The notes beneath the pieces were generated by a model. It made no database searches. It was not told where the DNA came from and saw only the letters and a program-made list of their open reading frames with translations. Position numbers and translations under genes: made by a program. Positions 41,327 through 50,590 of a stretch of 64,000 nt of DNA are shown in pieces. Position 1 is the stretch's first letter, and each line of letters opens with the position of its first letter. Location: positions 1 to 64,000 of the IMG/VR virus record IMGVR_UViG_3300050138_000573; one strand, 5' to 3'. The DNA comes from a virus.

Positions 41327-44300
41327 TCAATCTGTTCCGGTGCGCTGGAGTTGCGGCGGCATGCGGTGAAGGGCCTGCAGCGCCCGCTGTCCGAGTTGCA
41401 TCCGACTCTGTTTGGCGCGAATGTAGGTCGCGCGTTGCTCAGGATTGAGGGTGCGAATGAACTCGGTTTCGCGGCCCTTTTGCCCGGTGAAAGGATGGCT
41501 CGCCCATTGTTTGAAATGCTTCTCGATTTGTGCAGGCGTCTTTTTCTGTAGCAGCGTCTCGAGTTCCTTCCTCATGTCGTCGGGGTTATTGCGGCGGGCC
41601 GCTGCCGTCATGTCGGTGAAATCGCCGGCGTAAAACTCGGCGGAAGGTGTGATCTTCTTCGTGCTGTTGAAGTCGCGCGCCAGTGAACTCATGCGCTGTT
41701 CGGGCGACGGCGCGGTGTCGGTCTTGAGACCCATCGATTGCATGGCCTGCTTCTGGAACTGGCCGGGAAAGTCCTCAGTGTTGCCGCCTGTCGCGAGTCC
41801 TTTTGCCGCCGCCGTAAGTGCCGAGCCGCCGATCGGCAGCGGGACGGCAGATTTCGCCACTTCTTTCGGCAGGTCCTCCGGCTTGATCTTCTGGCCCGTG
41901 CCGGTCTCTTTGAACATGGCGGTCCAAATTGGCCGGGCCGCGACCGAGACGCGTCCGCGGGCGTAATCAAGAAACGGCTGCCAGGCATTCCCGCTGCGTT
42001 CGTAACGCGTGAGCAGGAGGTGCGAGACCTCAGCCATAATGCCGAGGGGGTTGAGGAAAAAGCCCGAACTCTTTCCACCCACCTTGTCGGGGATCCATGC
42101 CGAGAGTTTCGAACCCCACTCTTCCTCGGGGTTCTGCCAGGTGAATTTGCCGCGGGTCATCTGATTCACGATCTGGTTGGCTGCGAAAATTCCGAGCGCG
42201 CCGGTCACCATCTGCCGACCAAGGAAGCCCATCGCGAGCCGCTTACCGCGGACGGCATCAAGCGCGCTTTTGCCAATCTGGCTGACGCCTCCTACCTCTG
42301 ATTTGATGAGCCCTTCATTCCAGCCGGGAGCGAGTGCAGCGAGACGCGAGATGTCTTGGGCGCTGCGGGACTTGAACCAGCCCTGCCGTCCGATGTTACC
42401 AAACCGCGTATTGAGATCCTTGGCGACCTGCCGGGCAACCTGGTCCTGCGATAGTTCGGGGTAGGCTTTGCTCTGCCGGTTGTATTCGATTGAACCGACT
42501 TCCTGCATCGCGCCGCGCGTGAACTTTTCGAAGATGAATTTGTTGAGCGTGCCGAGGCCGGGGACGCTCCGAATCAGTTCTTGGTGCATCGCGTCGCCCA
42601 CCTGCCCGATGTTGTAGCCATTTCGAATGAGCCGGTTCGTGGTCGCCTTCTGTTCGATCAAGTGTGGCAGCGCCTTCGGATCAATCTCCCCGTTCTTCGC
42701 CATCGTGGCCAGTTCACTCGGGCTGTGGTCGAGGATGTTAAGGCCCTTCGCGTAACTCGGGATTGGGAGACGGGGATCGGTCAAGCTCGCCGCCTTCGCA
42801 ATCGCCTCGTAGGTCGCGACGCGGCCCAAGTGATACGTGTCGGCCACCAGTGCGATCGACTTGCCCGCCGCATTGAGTTTGAGCGTCGTTTTGAGAACCT
42901 GATTGTGCTGGAAAAAGCTGGGATTGGTCAGCGCCCCGATGATGCCGCGGTATTCTTTCTTCACCGCGATGGGCACCTGACCGCCGAGAAATTCGTTTTT
43001 GTAGCCCGGCGGTTCCTGATAGTAGGTGCTGCCATCCGCACGTTCAACCCGGGCCGGCTTCACGACGATGGGCTTCTTGGACGCCGGATCGATGTAGTTG
43101 TGCAGCGAGTCCTGCCACATGCGCGCGGCGACGCCGGTTTCGCCGGCGCTGATCCGGCTGCTCAGCAGCGTAAGCGCGTCGAGGGTCTTTGGGTTCGTGC
43201 CGGCTGAAATCGAATCGGCGTGCGTATCAAAGACGCGATTCTTGCGGCTGGAGGCGCCGGTCGGCGACATGCCGGCGCCGGTTTCGCCATCCAAAACCTT
43301 CTCGAGCCAAGTGCCATCCTCGATGTCCTGCGCGTGCATGACATAGTTGTTGCGCTTGAGGGTGGGCATCCCGATGGCCTGTTCGCGTTCGGCCTGCGCG
43401 TCCGTGAGTGCTTTGTAGAGATCAGCTGCCGGCTGCATTTTGGCGTGGTTCTCTTTCGCGAAATCGATGGCCGCGATGGCGCGCGCCTTCCACTTGGGGT
43501 CGGCCTTGGTCGATGCCTCGAGCTTTGCCTTCATGGCGTCCAAGGCTTTGATGCCACCTTCGCCGGCCTCAACGTGCATGCCGATGGCATCGCCGGCGAG
43601 CGGCGGCTTCACGTCTTTGCCCAGCGCACGCTTCAGGGCGTTGTCCACGCTGGTTTCGGCTTCGCGGCCGGTCTGCTTCGCCATGTTTTCGCCGGCTTCT
43701 CTCGTATAAACCAGAGTGTCCTTGATGTCGCCCCTCTGCGACGCATCGTTCCAGGCTTTGACGATTTTCGACTTGGATGCTTCAGCTTGGGGCGACGAGA
43801 TGACGGCGGCAGCTTTCTGGTCGGCTTTGGCCTTCGCGTCGTCCTGAGCGATCCGGTTGCGCTCGTTTTTTGCCTCCCGCTCAAGCTGAGCTGGAGACCA
43901 TGTGACTGATTTGTTGGATTCTTGGAGGCTCTGCAGGTGCGCCTGAACACGATCTTCGACGCTGCCAGCTTCGGCTTTCGGTGCCTCTGCGGTGCCATGC
44001 ACGCTCGCGTGCGCATCGCGGATGGCCTTCTCGAGCCGTGCTTGGTCCGCCGTGGTCGCGCCGGGATATGCAGCCTTGAGTCGCGTCACCGCCAGTTTGA
44101 CCATGTGCGCGAGCTCGCGACCGGCCTTCACCCCAAGGATGGCCAAGTCGAGCGCACTGTCGTAGGCGGTAGCGAGTCCCGTGGGATCACCCAGCACCTT
44201 GCCGCTGCCGGGTTTGTTGATCTTCGCGTTGTTGAGCGCGTCGATCAGCTTGTCTGAAAGTTTCTTCGGCTCATCGGTCACACCAAGTTGGCCGCGGCGC

Positions 44301-47300
44301 AGCTTGCCGACCGCGTTGATGATCTCAGCGGGGGTGGCATCAGCCAGCGGCTTCCCGTTGATTTCCTTCACGCCGGCGTCGGTGAGTTCCGCGGCGCGTT
44401 CGGCGCGCGACATCTGTGCCGGCGGCTTGCGCGTGTCGTCGTCCATCGATTTCCGCGGCGCCTCGGTGGTGGTCGGCTCCGGCTCGGCTTTCTTGGCGGC
44501 GGATTCGCGTGCGGCATTATTTGCCTTGTCCATCGCCGTCGGCGCGGTGCTCCGGGTTTCCTCGGGCGCGAACATTTCCGGCCCTTTATCAGCGGCAGCC
44601 TTTGGTGCTTCCGGCGCCTTTACTTCCTCGCCTGCCAAGTTGAACGGTGTCTTGTCGCCAAGCAGTTCTCCCTTCGCTGGCGCGGCGGCCTCTCCCTCGG
44701 GAGCGAAATCCGTGCTGAGTTTCCCGCCCTTGATCTTGCCCTTGTCAGGAAAGATGCGGGTGCCTGCCGGGACTGTGCGGGTGATGCCGTCCTCGATCGT
44801 CACATTTCCGTGCTCGTCAATGTCCTTCACCGTGAACTTTTCGCCGTTCACCTCGAAGTGGTTGCCGACCGCGAGCTGGTCCACGGTCACGGGTTTGTTG
44901 TCCCGCAGCCACTCTTTCTTCTGTTCACCCGAGAAAAATGCGCGCTCGAATTTATCGAGATACTCGCCGCGCTTCTGCTGCGCGCGATCGCTCTGCATCG
45001 CCATCCGTTCCTTCTGGCGCATGACCACGGCCTTGCGAATCTCACTGTTGAGCGATTCAACCGTGCCATCAGGGATAAGTCCTTGGGCGTGGAGGTCCTG
45101 TGCAAGCGTGTCGGGCTTCACGCCGTCCTTGCGCAGTAGCCGTGCGGCCACGCCGGGCAGGGCTTGGTCATCGTATTCACCACCAGGGTTTTTGGCAGAT
45201 GCCCGGGTTTTGATGCCGCCGGCCTGCTCGACGTGGTTCAAGATGTCGAAGTTGCCGCGCGGGGTGTTGCCGATACCAATTACCTTGGCTTTTGGCTCAT
45301 ATTTGCCTCTATTGGCGGTGCCGGAGCCCTCCTGGCCTGCAGCCGGGACAGCCGCCGCAGCGCCTTTTGCGCTGGGTTGGGGTTCAGCCTGGTTTACGAC
45401 GGGCTGTTCCCCAGCCGAGGCTGTCGGTTGATCCTTGGTCTGGAATTCGGAGGCATCCGCAACGTGATAGCCGCCTTGAGCCATACGCACCTCGATCTTT
45501 CCATCTGGCATGATGCGCGTGACTTTTCCAATGCGCGCGCTTGGGCCATGAAGTCCGGGTACCGTGAATTTCACGGTCTGTCCAACGCCGGGTTTCGCTA
45601 CTTCCGGCCGAACAGCTTCCTCACCTTTAGCTTCGGGTTGTGTTCCTGCCGCTCGAACGACGGGCTTTCCGCCCTCTCGTGGCGCGGACTCTCCTCCGGC
45701 CCCGGCGGTTGCTTTCTCGCCTGCGACAGCGCCACCGCCACGGACTGTTTCTGTGCCGTTTTCGCTCCGAACTTGTTCGCTGTTTTTTGAAACGTCGGTC
45801 CCTTGTGGAACTCGCGGATGTTCTGACTCACGATTTTGGGGCTGCTGCCCTTCAGTAGTGGCATTGGATGGTTCTCCTTTTTGGGTTTTATCTTTGGCAA
45901 TGGCTGCCTTGATTTCGTCGAGAGTGTACGTGCCTTTCTCGAGGGATTCCGGCACATCGGGCAGTTCGTGACCGAGTTCTTTCAGTAACCGCAGGTTCGT
46001 CGAGCCGTAGGTCCGCACCTTGTCCGACTTGGACTCGGGTGCATTGGGACTCGACAGATCGACCTGCATCACTCGGCTATGGCCTTCCGGCACCGCCTCA
46101 CGCGGATAGACGTTGTAGTGGTATGTCGTGTCCTTATCGGCTATGCCGGCCTTGATCCCGGCGAGTTTGGTGGGGCCGGCCTTCTGCGCCTCCGGTCCCG
46201 GCGCGGGTTCGGTCGGCTCATTTTTGGCGGGCGCGCCGGGCTCTTCGGGCGGCGTCCCTTTCTCTTGCGCGGCCAAATCTTCCTTCAGCTTTGCGCCGCC
46301 CTCGCCGGATTTGCGCAGCCGGTCGGCAGCGGTGAGTTCGTTTTCGATGGCTTCGCGTCGCATCGTGAGTGCGTCGTGCCGGGCCTGAGTCCTGGCCTCG
46401 GGGAGTTCCACGCCCAGCGCCTTCTGCCGGTCGGCTTCCGCCGCCGCTTCTTTGGCGGATTTCGCGGGCTGGCTGTCTTTGAGCTTTTGAATTTCCGCCG
46501 CTGCCTCGGCCTCTTGGCCGGTCTTCGTGACGTGATCCTGCCACTCGGCGTCGAGTCGCTTCAGGTCGGCGCGCAGTTCAGTCGCGCGGCGCTCAGGATC
46601 CACCACAAGCGGATTTTTCTGATACTTCGCCTCTTTCTTCAGTTCGTCGTGCCAGGCGTCGATGTCCTTGCCGGCGCGTGTCGCCAGGATTTCGCCGCGG
46701 CTCTTCCCGGTCGAATCCTGAATCTGATCCACGAGTTTTTGCGCGGACTCCTCCTTCGCGGCGGCGCGGCGGTTAAGCTCCTCGTGCGCCTTGAAAGCCT
46801 GCGCGGATTCCTCCGCGGACTTCGCCGGCGGAGGGACATCAGCCTTCCCCTTCTCCGCATCTGGCACGAGGGTCTTGGCGGACTCGGCCGCGCTCTTCGG
46901 CGCGCCTTCACCCGTCGGCTTGAATGGCTCGGCGGCTGGCGCGGGCTCGACCGGCGCGGCGGCCGGTGGCGGAGTCTCAGACTGCGGGGCTGGCGGTTCT
47001 TCCGGCGCGTGAGCACCGCGGGGAGAGAGCGCCTGGATTGCGCCGAGTCCGGTCGCGGCACCGGCCACACCTTCCATCGCAGGGCGTCCCTCAGCGACGT
47101 TGCTCGCTGCGGCTGACGTGCCGCCAAGGACCGCCCCCTCCGTGGCCTGCGCGACGCGGTTCGTGAGGAATTTCGTGAGCGCATTGCCCGCGATTTTATC
47201 GACGATCAGTTTGCTCGTAGCCTTCTGCAGCGGCTTCGGAAGCAGTGCGAAAAGAGCGGCTTGGACACCGCCGGAAAGGAGCGCGCGATTCACGGCCATT

Positions 47301-49744
47301 TTCGCCGCTTGGTCCGGCCTCATGCCCTTGGCGATGGCGTTCTGATAGATGGGTTCCATCGACTGTCCTGCCGTCTGCAGGCCGATCGTGAGCGGCGCCG
47401 CGGGCCCGCTGGCAACGAGCGGCGCGAATCCGCCGGCGCCCTTCGCCGCTTCGTTCAACGCTTGGCTGACCATCCCCTCGTCCTCGTGAGGATTTTTCGC
47501 GTAGGTCTCCTTGGCCGCGGCGTCGATGAAACTGCCCATCTGGAAAAGCGGATCCCGCTGCGTTGCCGCCATCGTGGTCCCATCCGGGCCATTGAGATCG
47601 TTCGCCACGCGAACGGCGCCCATTGGGCTGGGGCCCGGAAGCACGCTATGCGCAAGCGCCATGCCCTTCATGACCCCGGCGCCGCCTTCGGCCGCAGCCT
47701 CGGCCAGCGACTTGCCAGCGCCCTTGATCTTGTCCCAGAACGTCGGATCGCGGGTGACATCCGTGACGCGCTGCTGCTGCTCCGGCGTGAGCCGCGCAAA
47801 ACGCTGCGTGCTCAATGAGGTCAGGTAATCCTGCTCCTTCTGCAATCCGTCGCGTACCTTGCCGTCGAGTTGGGTCTTCGGGTCGTTGAGCGTCGAATTG
47901 ATGTCGTCGAGGCGATTCTTGATTTTGACGAGCGAGTTCGGCTGCACCGGACCCTGGCCGGACCCGTAGCGTTTCGCCATGTCCGACATCGAGACCTCGC
48001 CGATATTTTTCACGCCGCGGGCAGCTTGCGCGAAGGGCTCGCTGGCCAGTGTGGGATCGATCTTCCCAGCCGGTGACCCTGCGGGCGGCGTGATCGCCGC
48101 GCCCGGAACCGGCTTCGGTGCTGCGGCACCAGCAACAGGCTGCGCAGCCGGAGCTGGTGAGGTCGCACTCTGTCCGACCATCGTGAGTTTGCTTGGTGTG
48201 CCCGTGGCGGGATCTCCGCCAACACCGGCCTCCTGCGCCGGATCGTATTTCTGGGGGAGTTCCGGGCCGGATGCGAAAAGACCAGGTTGCCCTGGGACTG
48301 GTGCACCCACGGGCAGCCGGGTGCCGGAAGTCTTCACGAGTTCGTCGTGCGAGGCACGCGGGAGTGGCGCGGGCTGGCCCGGTTGCGTTGCCGCCATGCC
48401 GCCGTATTTCGAGATGGCATTCGCGTAGGTCTGCTTCGCCTGCTGGATGGATTGCAGGGTTGGATCCTTACTCCATTCGGTTTCCGGAACGCCTTTCGTT
48501 TTCAGGATGAGTTTGCGCTCTGATTCGGCGTCGAGATAGCCGTCGTGCCCAGCCTTTGCCTTGAAGATGGCGAGTCCGAGCGTGGCATTGCGGCGGGTCA
48601 GCTCCAATGAACCGCCCGCCTTCGTCGTCGCGTCGATGGCGTCCTTCTGTTTGGTGTAGCCATCGAGTTGCGCCTGCAGCGCGTTCATCTTGTTCGTCTC
48701 CGCGATCGCTGCGGCGGTCGGTTTAGCGCCAAAACCCATAATGCCGCCCTCCGTCGCTTTCATCGTGTTCGGATCAAGCGCCTCAATCTTGGCGTTCGTG
48801 TCGTCGATCTGTGACTGGAGAGCGCCTGATTGCTGCTTCGCCGCTTCGTGCGTCGCGATGGCGTTTCCCGCCTCATCTTCCATTGGCTTGATCGCCTCCT
48901 TCCACATTGCCGAATTCCTCTCCGCCACTGCGCGATGCGCCGTCCGCGCGATTCGCGGATCAGCGTGATTCATCAGCTTGTCCATGTCGCCGGCGGCCGT
49001 GAGGGTCCCGTCCGGCATCTTGTAATAAAGCTGGTTGTCGCTTGTGTCTGTCGGCGCAATCAGCGGCGCAGGCTTGTATTGCCGCTGGCCGTAGCGATCG
49101 ACCTTTGTGAGCGTTGGTTCGCCGGTCTGGGGATGGATGCCTTCCTCCCAGCCGGTCCCATGAAAGAGCGCGCGGCCGGTGCCGGTCTCGAGCACGGGCT
49201 GCACGTTGCCGGCGCCGTCGCGATAGAACTGCTGGCCGCTCGCGCGCATCTGCGCCTCGGTCTTCGCGTTATTCGTCCGCTGCGTGTAAAGATTCTGCGA
49301 CTGGGCCTCGCCGGCCTGCCGGTCAGCGGCGATCTCCGCATCCCGGTATTGCTTGGGCGTGATGACCGGGCCGTTTGGTGAGACCGGCTGGGAGTTCGAA
49401 TAGGCGTCCTTCCAGGCTGAGGTCGCCGTGTTCAGCAGGGCCGCGCGCGCCGCGGCGTGCCGCTCAGTTGCATCTGCGGCCAGCGGCTCGGCCGGCATTC
49501 CGGGTTCGGGCGGTTGGATTTCCGGCGGCGGTGTGTCGCTCGGCTCTGGCACTTGAGCCGGGGGCGCGTCTGAACCGCGTGGCACCTGATTCCCACGACG
49601 GCTGAAACCGAGTGCGCGCCCGTGATTGATGACCGGGGGCGGCGGTGGCGGGCCGGCCGGATTGATGACCGGCGTACCCTCGGGCACCGGCGCCGTTGCT
49701 ACGTTGCCTTGCTCCTGATCCGTCTGGTCAATGTCGTCGGCCAT
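41327..49744 (-). CDS. Giant virion-associated/ejection-type protein, 2,805 aa
   Basis: Largest gene (13% of the window). Order seen: a Pro-rich N-terminus (1-110) with ALGFSRRGNQVPRG, a charged helical zone, a GTRLPVGAPVPGQPGLF block at about 490, a hydrophobic Ala-rich zone near 690-900, long Ala/Glu/Pro repeats (about 900-1450), small beta domains near 1490 and 1670 (FTVPGLHGPSARIGKVTRIM; HFEVNGEKFTVKDIDEHGN) and a helical C-terminal 800 residues with ALGIFAANQIVNQM. No lysozyme or polymerase motif. It resembles multidomain polyvalent or internal virion proteins that are ejected with DNA. Function is inferred from length, make-up and place between portal and terminase. Confidence 0.65.
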   Translation of the reverse strand: MADDIDQTDQEQGNVATAPVPEGTPVINPAGPPPPPPVINHGRALGFSRRGNQVPRGSDAPPAQVPEPSDTPPPEIQPPEPGMPAEPLAADATERHAAARAALLNTATSAWKDAYSNSQPVSPNGPVITPKQYRDAEIAADRQAGEAQSQNLYTQRTNNAKTEAQMRASGQQFYRDGAGNVQPVLETGTGRALFHGTGWEEGIHPQTGEPTLTKVDRYGQRQYKPAPLIAPTDTSDNQLYYKMPDGTLTAAGDMDKLMNHADPRIARTAHRAVAERNSAMWKEAIKPMEDEAGNAIATHEAAKQQSGALQSQIDDTNAKIEALDPNTMKATEGGIMGFGAKPTAAAIAETNKMNALQAQLDGYTKQKDAIDATTKAGGSLELTRRNATLGLAIFKAKAGHDGYLDAESERKLILKTKGVPETEWSKDPTLQSIQQAKQTYANAISKYGGMAATQPGQPAPLPRASHDELVKTSGTRLPVGAPVPGQPGLFASGPELPQKYDPAQEAGVGGDPATGTPSKLTMVGQSATSPAPAAQPVAGAAAPKPVPGAAITPPAGSPAGKIDPTLASEPFAQAARGVKNIGEVSMSDMAKRYGSGQGPVQPNSLVKIKNRLDDINSTLNDPKTQLDGKVRDGLQKEQDYLTSLSTQRFARLTPEQQQRVTDVTRDPTFWDKIKGAGKSLAEAAAEGGAGVMKGMALAHSVLPGPSPMGAVRVANDLNGPDGTTMAATQRDPLFQMGSFIDAAAKETYAKNPHEDEGMVSQALNEAAKGAGGFAPLVASGPAAPLTIGLQTAGQSMEPIYQNAIAKGMRPDQAAKMAVNRALLSGGVQAALFALLPKPLQKATSKLIVDKIAGNALTKFLTNRVAQATEGAVLGGTSAAASNVAEGRPAMEGVAGAATGLGAIQALSPRGAHAPEEPPAPQSETPPPAAAPVEPAPAAEPFKPTGEGAPKSAAESAKTLVPDAEKGKADVPPPAKSAEESAQAFKAHEELNRRAAAKEESAQKLVDQIQDSTGKSRGEILATRAGKDIDAWHDELKKEAKYQKNPLVVDPERRATELRADLKRLDAEWQDHVTKTGQEAEAAAEIQKLKDSQPAKSAKEAAAEADRQKALGVELPEARTQARHDALTMRREAIENELTAADRLRKSGEGGAKLKEDLAAQEKGTPPEEPGAPAKNEPTEPAPGPEAQKAGPTKLAGIKAGIADKDTTYHYNVYPREAVPEGHSRVMQVDLSSPNAPESKSDKVRTYGSTNLRLLKELGHELPDVPESLEKGTYTLDEIKAAIAKDKTQKGEPSNATTEGQQPQNRESEHPRVPQGTDVSKNSEQVRSENGTETVRGGGAVAGEKATAGAGGESAPREGGKPVVRAAGTQPEAKGEEAVRPEVAKPGVGQTVKFTVPGLHGPSARIGKVTRIMPDGKIEVRMAQGGYHVADASEFQTKDQPTASAGEQPVVNQAEPQPSAKGAAAAVPAAGQEGSGTANRGKYEPKAKVIGIGNTPRGNFDILNHVEQAGGIKTRASAKNPGGEYDDQALPGVAARLLRKDGVKPDTLAQDLHAQGLIPDGTVESLNSEIRKAVVMRQKERMAMQSDRAQQKRGEYLDKFERAFFSGEQKKEWLRDNKPVTVDQLAVGNHFEVNGEKFTVKDIDEHGNVTIEDGITRTVPAGTRIFPDKGKIKGGKLSTDFAPEGEAAAPAKGELLGDKTPFNLAGEEVKAPEAPKAAADKGPEMFAPEETRSTAPTAMDKANNAARESAAKKAEPEPTTTEAPRKSMDDDTRKPPAQMSRAERAAELTDAGVKEINGKPLADATPAEIINAVGKLRRGQLGVTDEPKKLSDKLIDALNNAKINKPGSGKVLGDPTGLATAYDSALDLAILGVKAGRELAHMVKLAVTRLKAAYPGATTADQARLEKAIRDAHASVHGTAEAPKAEAGSVEDRVQAHLQSLQESNKSVTWSPAQLEREAKNERNRIAQDDAKAKADQKAAAVISSPQAEASKSKIVKAWNDASQRGDIKDTLVYTREAGENMAKQTGREAETSVDNALKRALGKDVKPPLAGDAIGMHVEAGEGGIKALDAMKAKLEASTKADPKWKARAIAAIDFAKENHAKMQPAADLYKALTDAQAEREQAIGMPTLKRNNYVMHAQDIEDGTWLEKVLDGETGAGMSPTGASSRKNRVFDTHADSISAGTNPKTLDALTLLSSRISAGETGVAARMWQDSLHNYIDPASKKPIVVKPARVERADGSTYYQEPPGYKNEFLGGQVPIAVKKEYRGIIGALTNPSFFQHNQVLKTTLKLNAAGKSIALVADTYHLGRVATYEAIAKAASLTDPRLPIPSYAKGLNILDHSPSELATMAKNGEIDPKALPHLIEQKATTNRLIRNGYNIGQVGDAMHQELIRSVPGLGTLNKFIFEKFTRGAMQEVGSIEYNRQSKAYPELSQDQVARQVAKDLNTRFGNIGRQGWFKSRSAQDISRLAALAPGWNEGLIKSEVGGVSQIGKSALDAVRGKRLAMGFLGRQMVTGALGIFAANQIVNQMTRGKFTWQNPEEEWGSKLSAWIPDKVGGKSSGFFLNPLGIMAEVSHLLLTRYERSGNAWQPFLDYARGRVSVAARPIWTAMFKETGTGQKIKPEDLPKEVAKSAVPLPIGGSALTAAAKGLATGGNTEDFPGQFQKQAMQSMGLKTDTAPSPEQRMSSLARDFNSTKKITPSAEFYAGDFTDMTAAARRNNPDDMRKELETLLQKKTPAQIEKHFKQWASHPFTGQKGRETEFIRTLNPEQRATYIRAKQSRMQLGQRALQALHRMPPQLQRTGTD

Positions 49745-49753
49745 GGCGGGGGG

Positions 49754-50587
49754 TCAATCCCCCGCATAGCTCATTGGCGCAGGGGCGCGAGTCAGGGGGG
49801 TGCGTTGCGGCGACGGCTTGGATCCGAAAAGACCTTTCACGTAAGAATCATACATCCCGGCCGAGTGCGGGTTGGTGAAGCTGCGCATGTAGCTGCCTTC
49901 GCCGCCAACGTGAGTAGCCGGATTTGGCTGCGCGCCGCCGTAGGATGCCGATGGCGATGGTTGCCACGGCTGCATCGGTTGATTCGTGATCGGCGGAATC
50001 CGCGCAATCGGGCTCATGTTGGCGAATCCCGGAGCAGGCGGTGGCGTGAACGGGGCGCTCTGGCCGGGCATGACGGAACTGACATCGCCGCCCAAGGGAT
50101 TCGCGCGCTCGGTCTGCGGCGGTGGCGGCGGCTGCGCGGCGACCTGCGGCGCCATCGCGGGAGTCATACCGCTGACGGCGCCGGGTCGGGGCATGCCGTT
50201 GTCAGGACCCCAGGCGAGCATGTTCACGCCGCCGGGGTGGTTTGCAGTCTGGTCGAAATTTGCGCCGGGTGCGGCAATTCCGTTCGCGCGGCCGTAAGCC
50301 AGAAGATCGGTACTACCGTCCGGGCCCGGCTGACCCGGCGCGGGCGGCGCAGCGGGAGCGGCGGTGGGAGCCGGCGGCTGCATGCCTGGAATCGGCGCAA
50401 ACCCACGCTGCGGCATTCCTTGATTCATTACCGGGCTCGCGGCACCGGGGGGCGGTTGAAAAACCCCCGCACGTCCCGCGACTGGAGCGCCAACCGGGAG
50501 GCGCGCACCTGTTCTCGTAAGACCACGTGGTTTCGGCATGTTCATGCGACGGCTGAATCCTCTTGGCCGTCGCAATGCAAAAAGCAA
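49754..50587 (-). CDS. Low-complexity virion-type protein, TTG start possible
   Basis: 277 residues if begun at TTG 50587; ATG 50545 and 50539 are shorter options. The longer form is favoured because its first part RRPRGFSRRMNMPKPRG resembles GFSRRGNQVPRG in the neighbouring giant protein, and TGARLPVGAPVAGRAGVF resembles a second block there. The rest is Pro/Gly/Ala/Met-rich (disordered). It may bind the same partner as the giant protein or be cleaved at related sites. Confidence 0.55.
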   Translation of the reverse strand: MLFALRRPRGFSRRMNMPKPRGLTRTGARLPVGAPVAGRAGVFQPPPGAASPVMNQGMPQRGFAPIPGMQPPAPTAAPAAPPAPGQPGPDGSTDLLAYGRANGIAAPGANFDQTANHPGGVNMLAWGPDNGMPRPGAVSGMTPAMAPQVAAQPPPPPQTERANPLGGDVSSVMPGQSAPFTPPPAPGFANMSPIARIPPITNQPMQPWQPSPSASYGGAQPNPATHVGGEGSYMRSFTNPHSAGMYDSYVKGLFGSKPSPQRTPLTRAPAPMSYAGD

Positions 50588-50590
50588 GTT

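Noticed and set aside
44181-45431. Long plus-strand open frame (416 codons) and several others antisense to the giant gene
   Set aside because: Their sequences are low-complexity Ala/Ser/Arg, lack start context and lie wholly opposite a gene with clear coding character; GC-rich DNA gives long antisense frames by chance.
41327-49744. Tape-measure protein of a long-tailed phage
   Set aside because: No tail tube, sheath, tape-measure chaperone or baseplate genes are seen, and the composition is Pro/Ala-rich with small beta domains rather than a continuous transmembrane-helical coiled coil.
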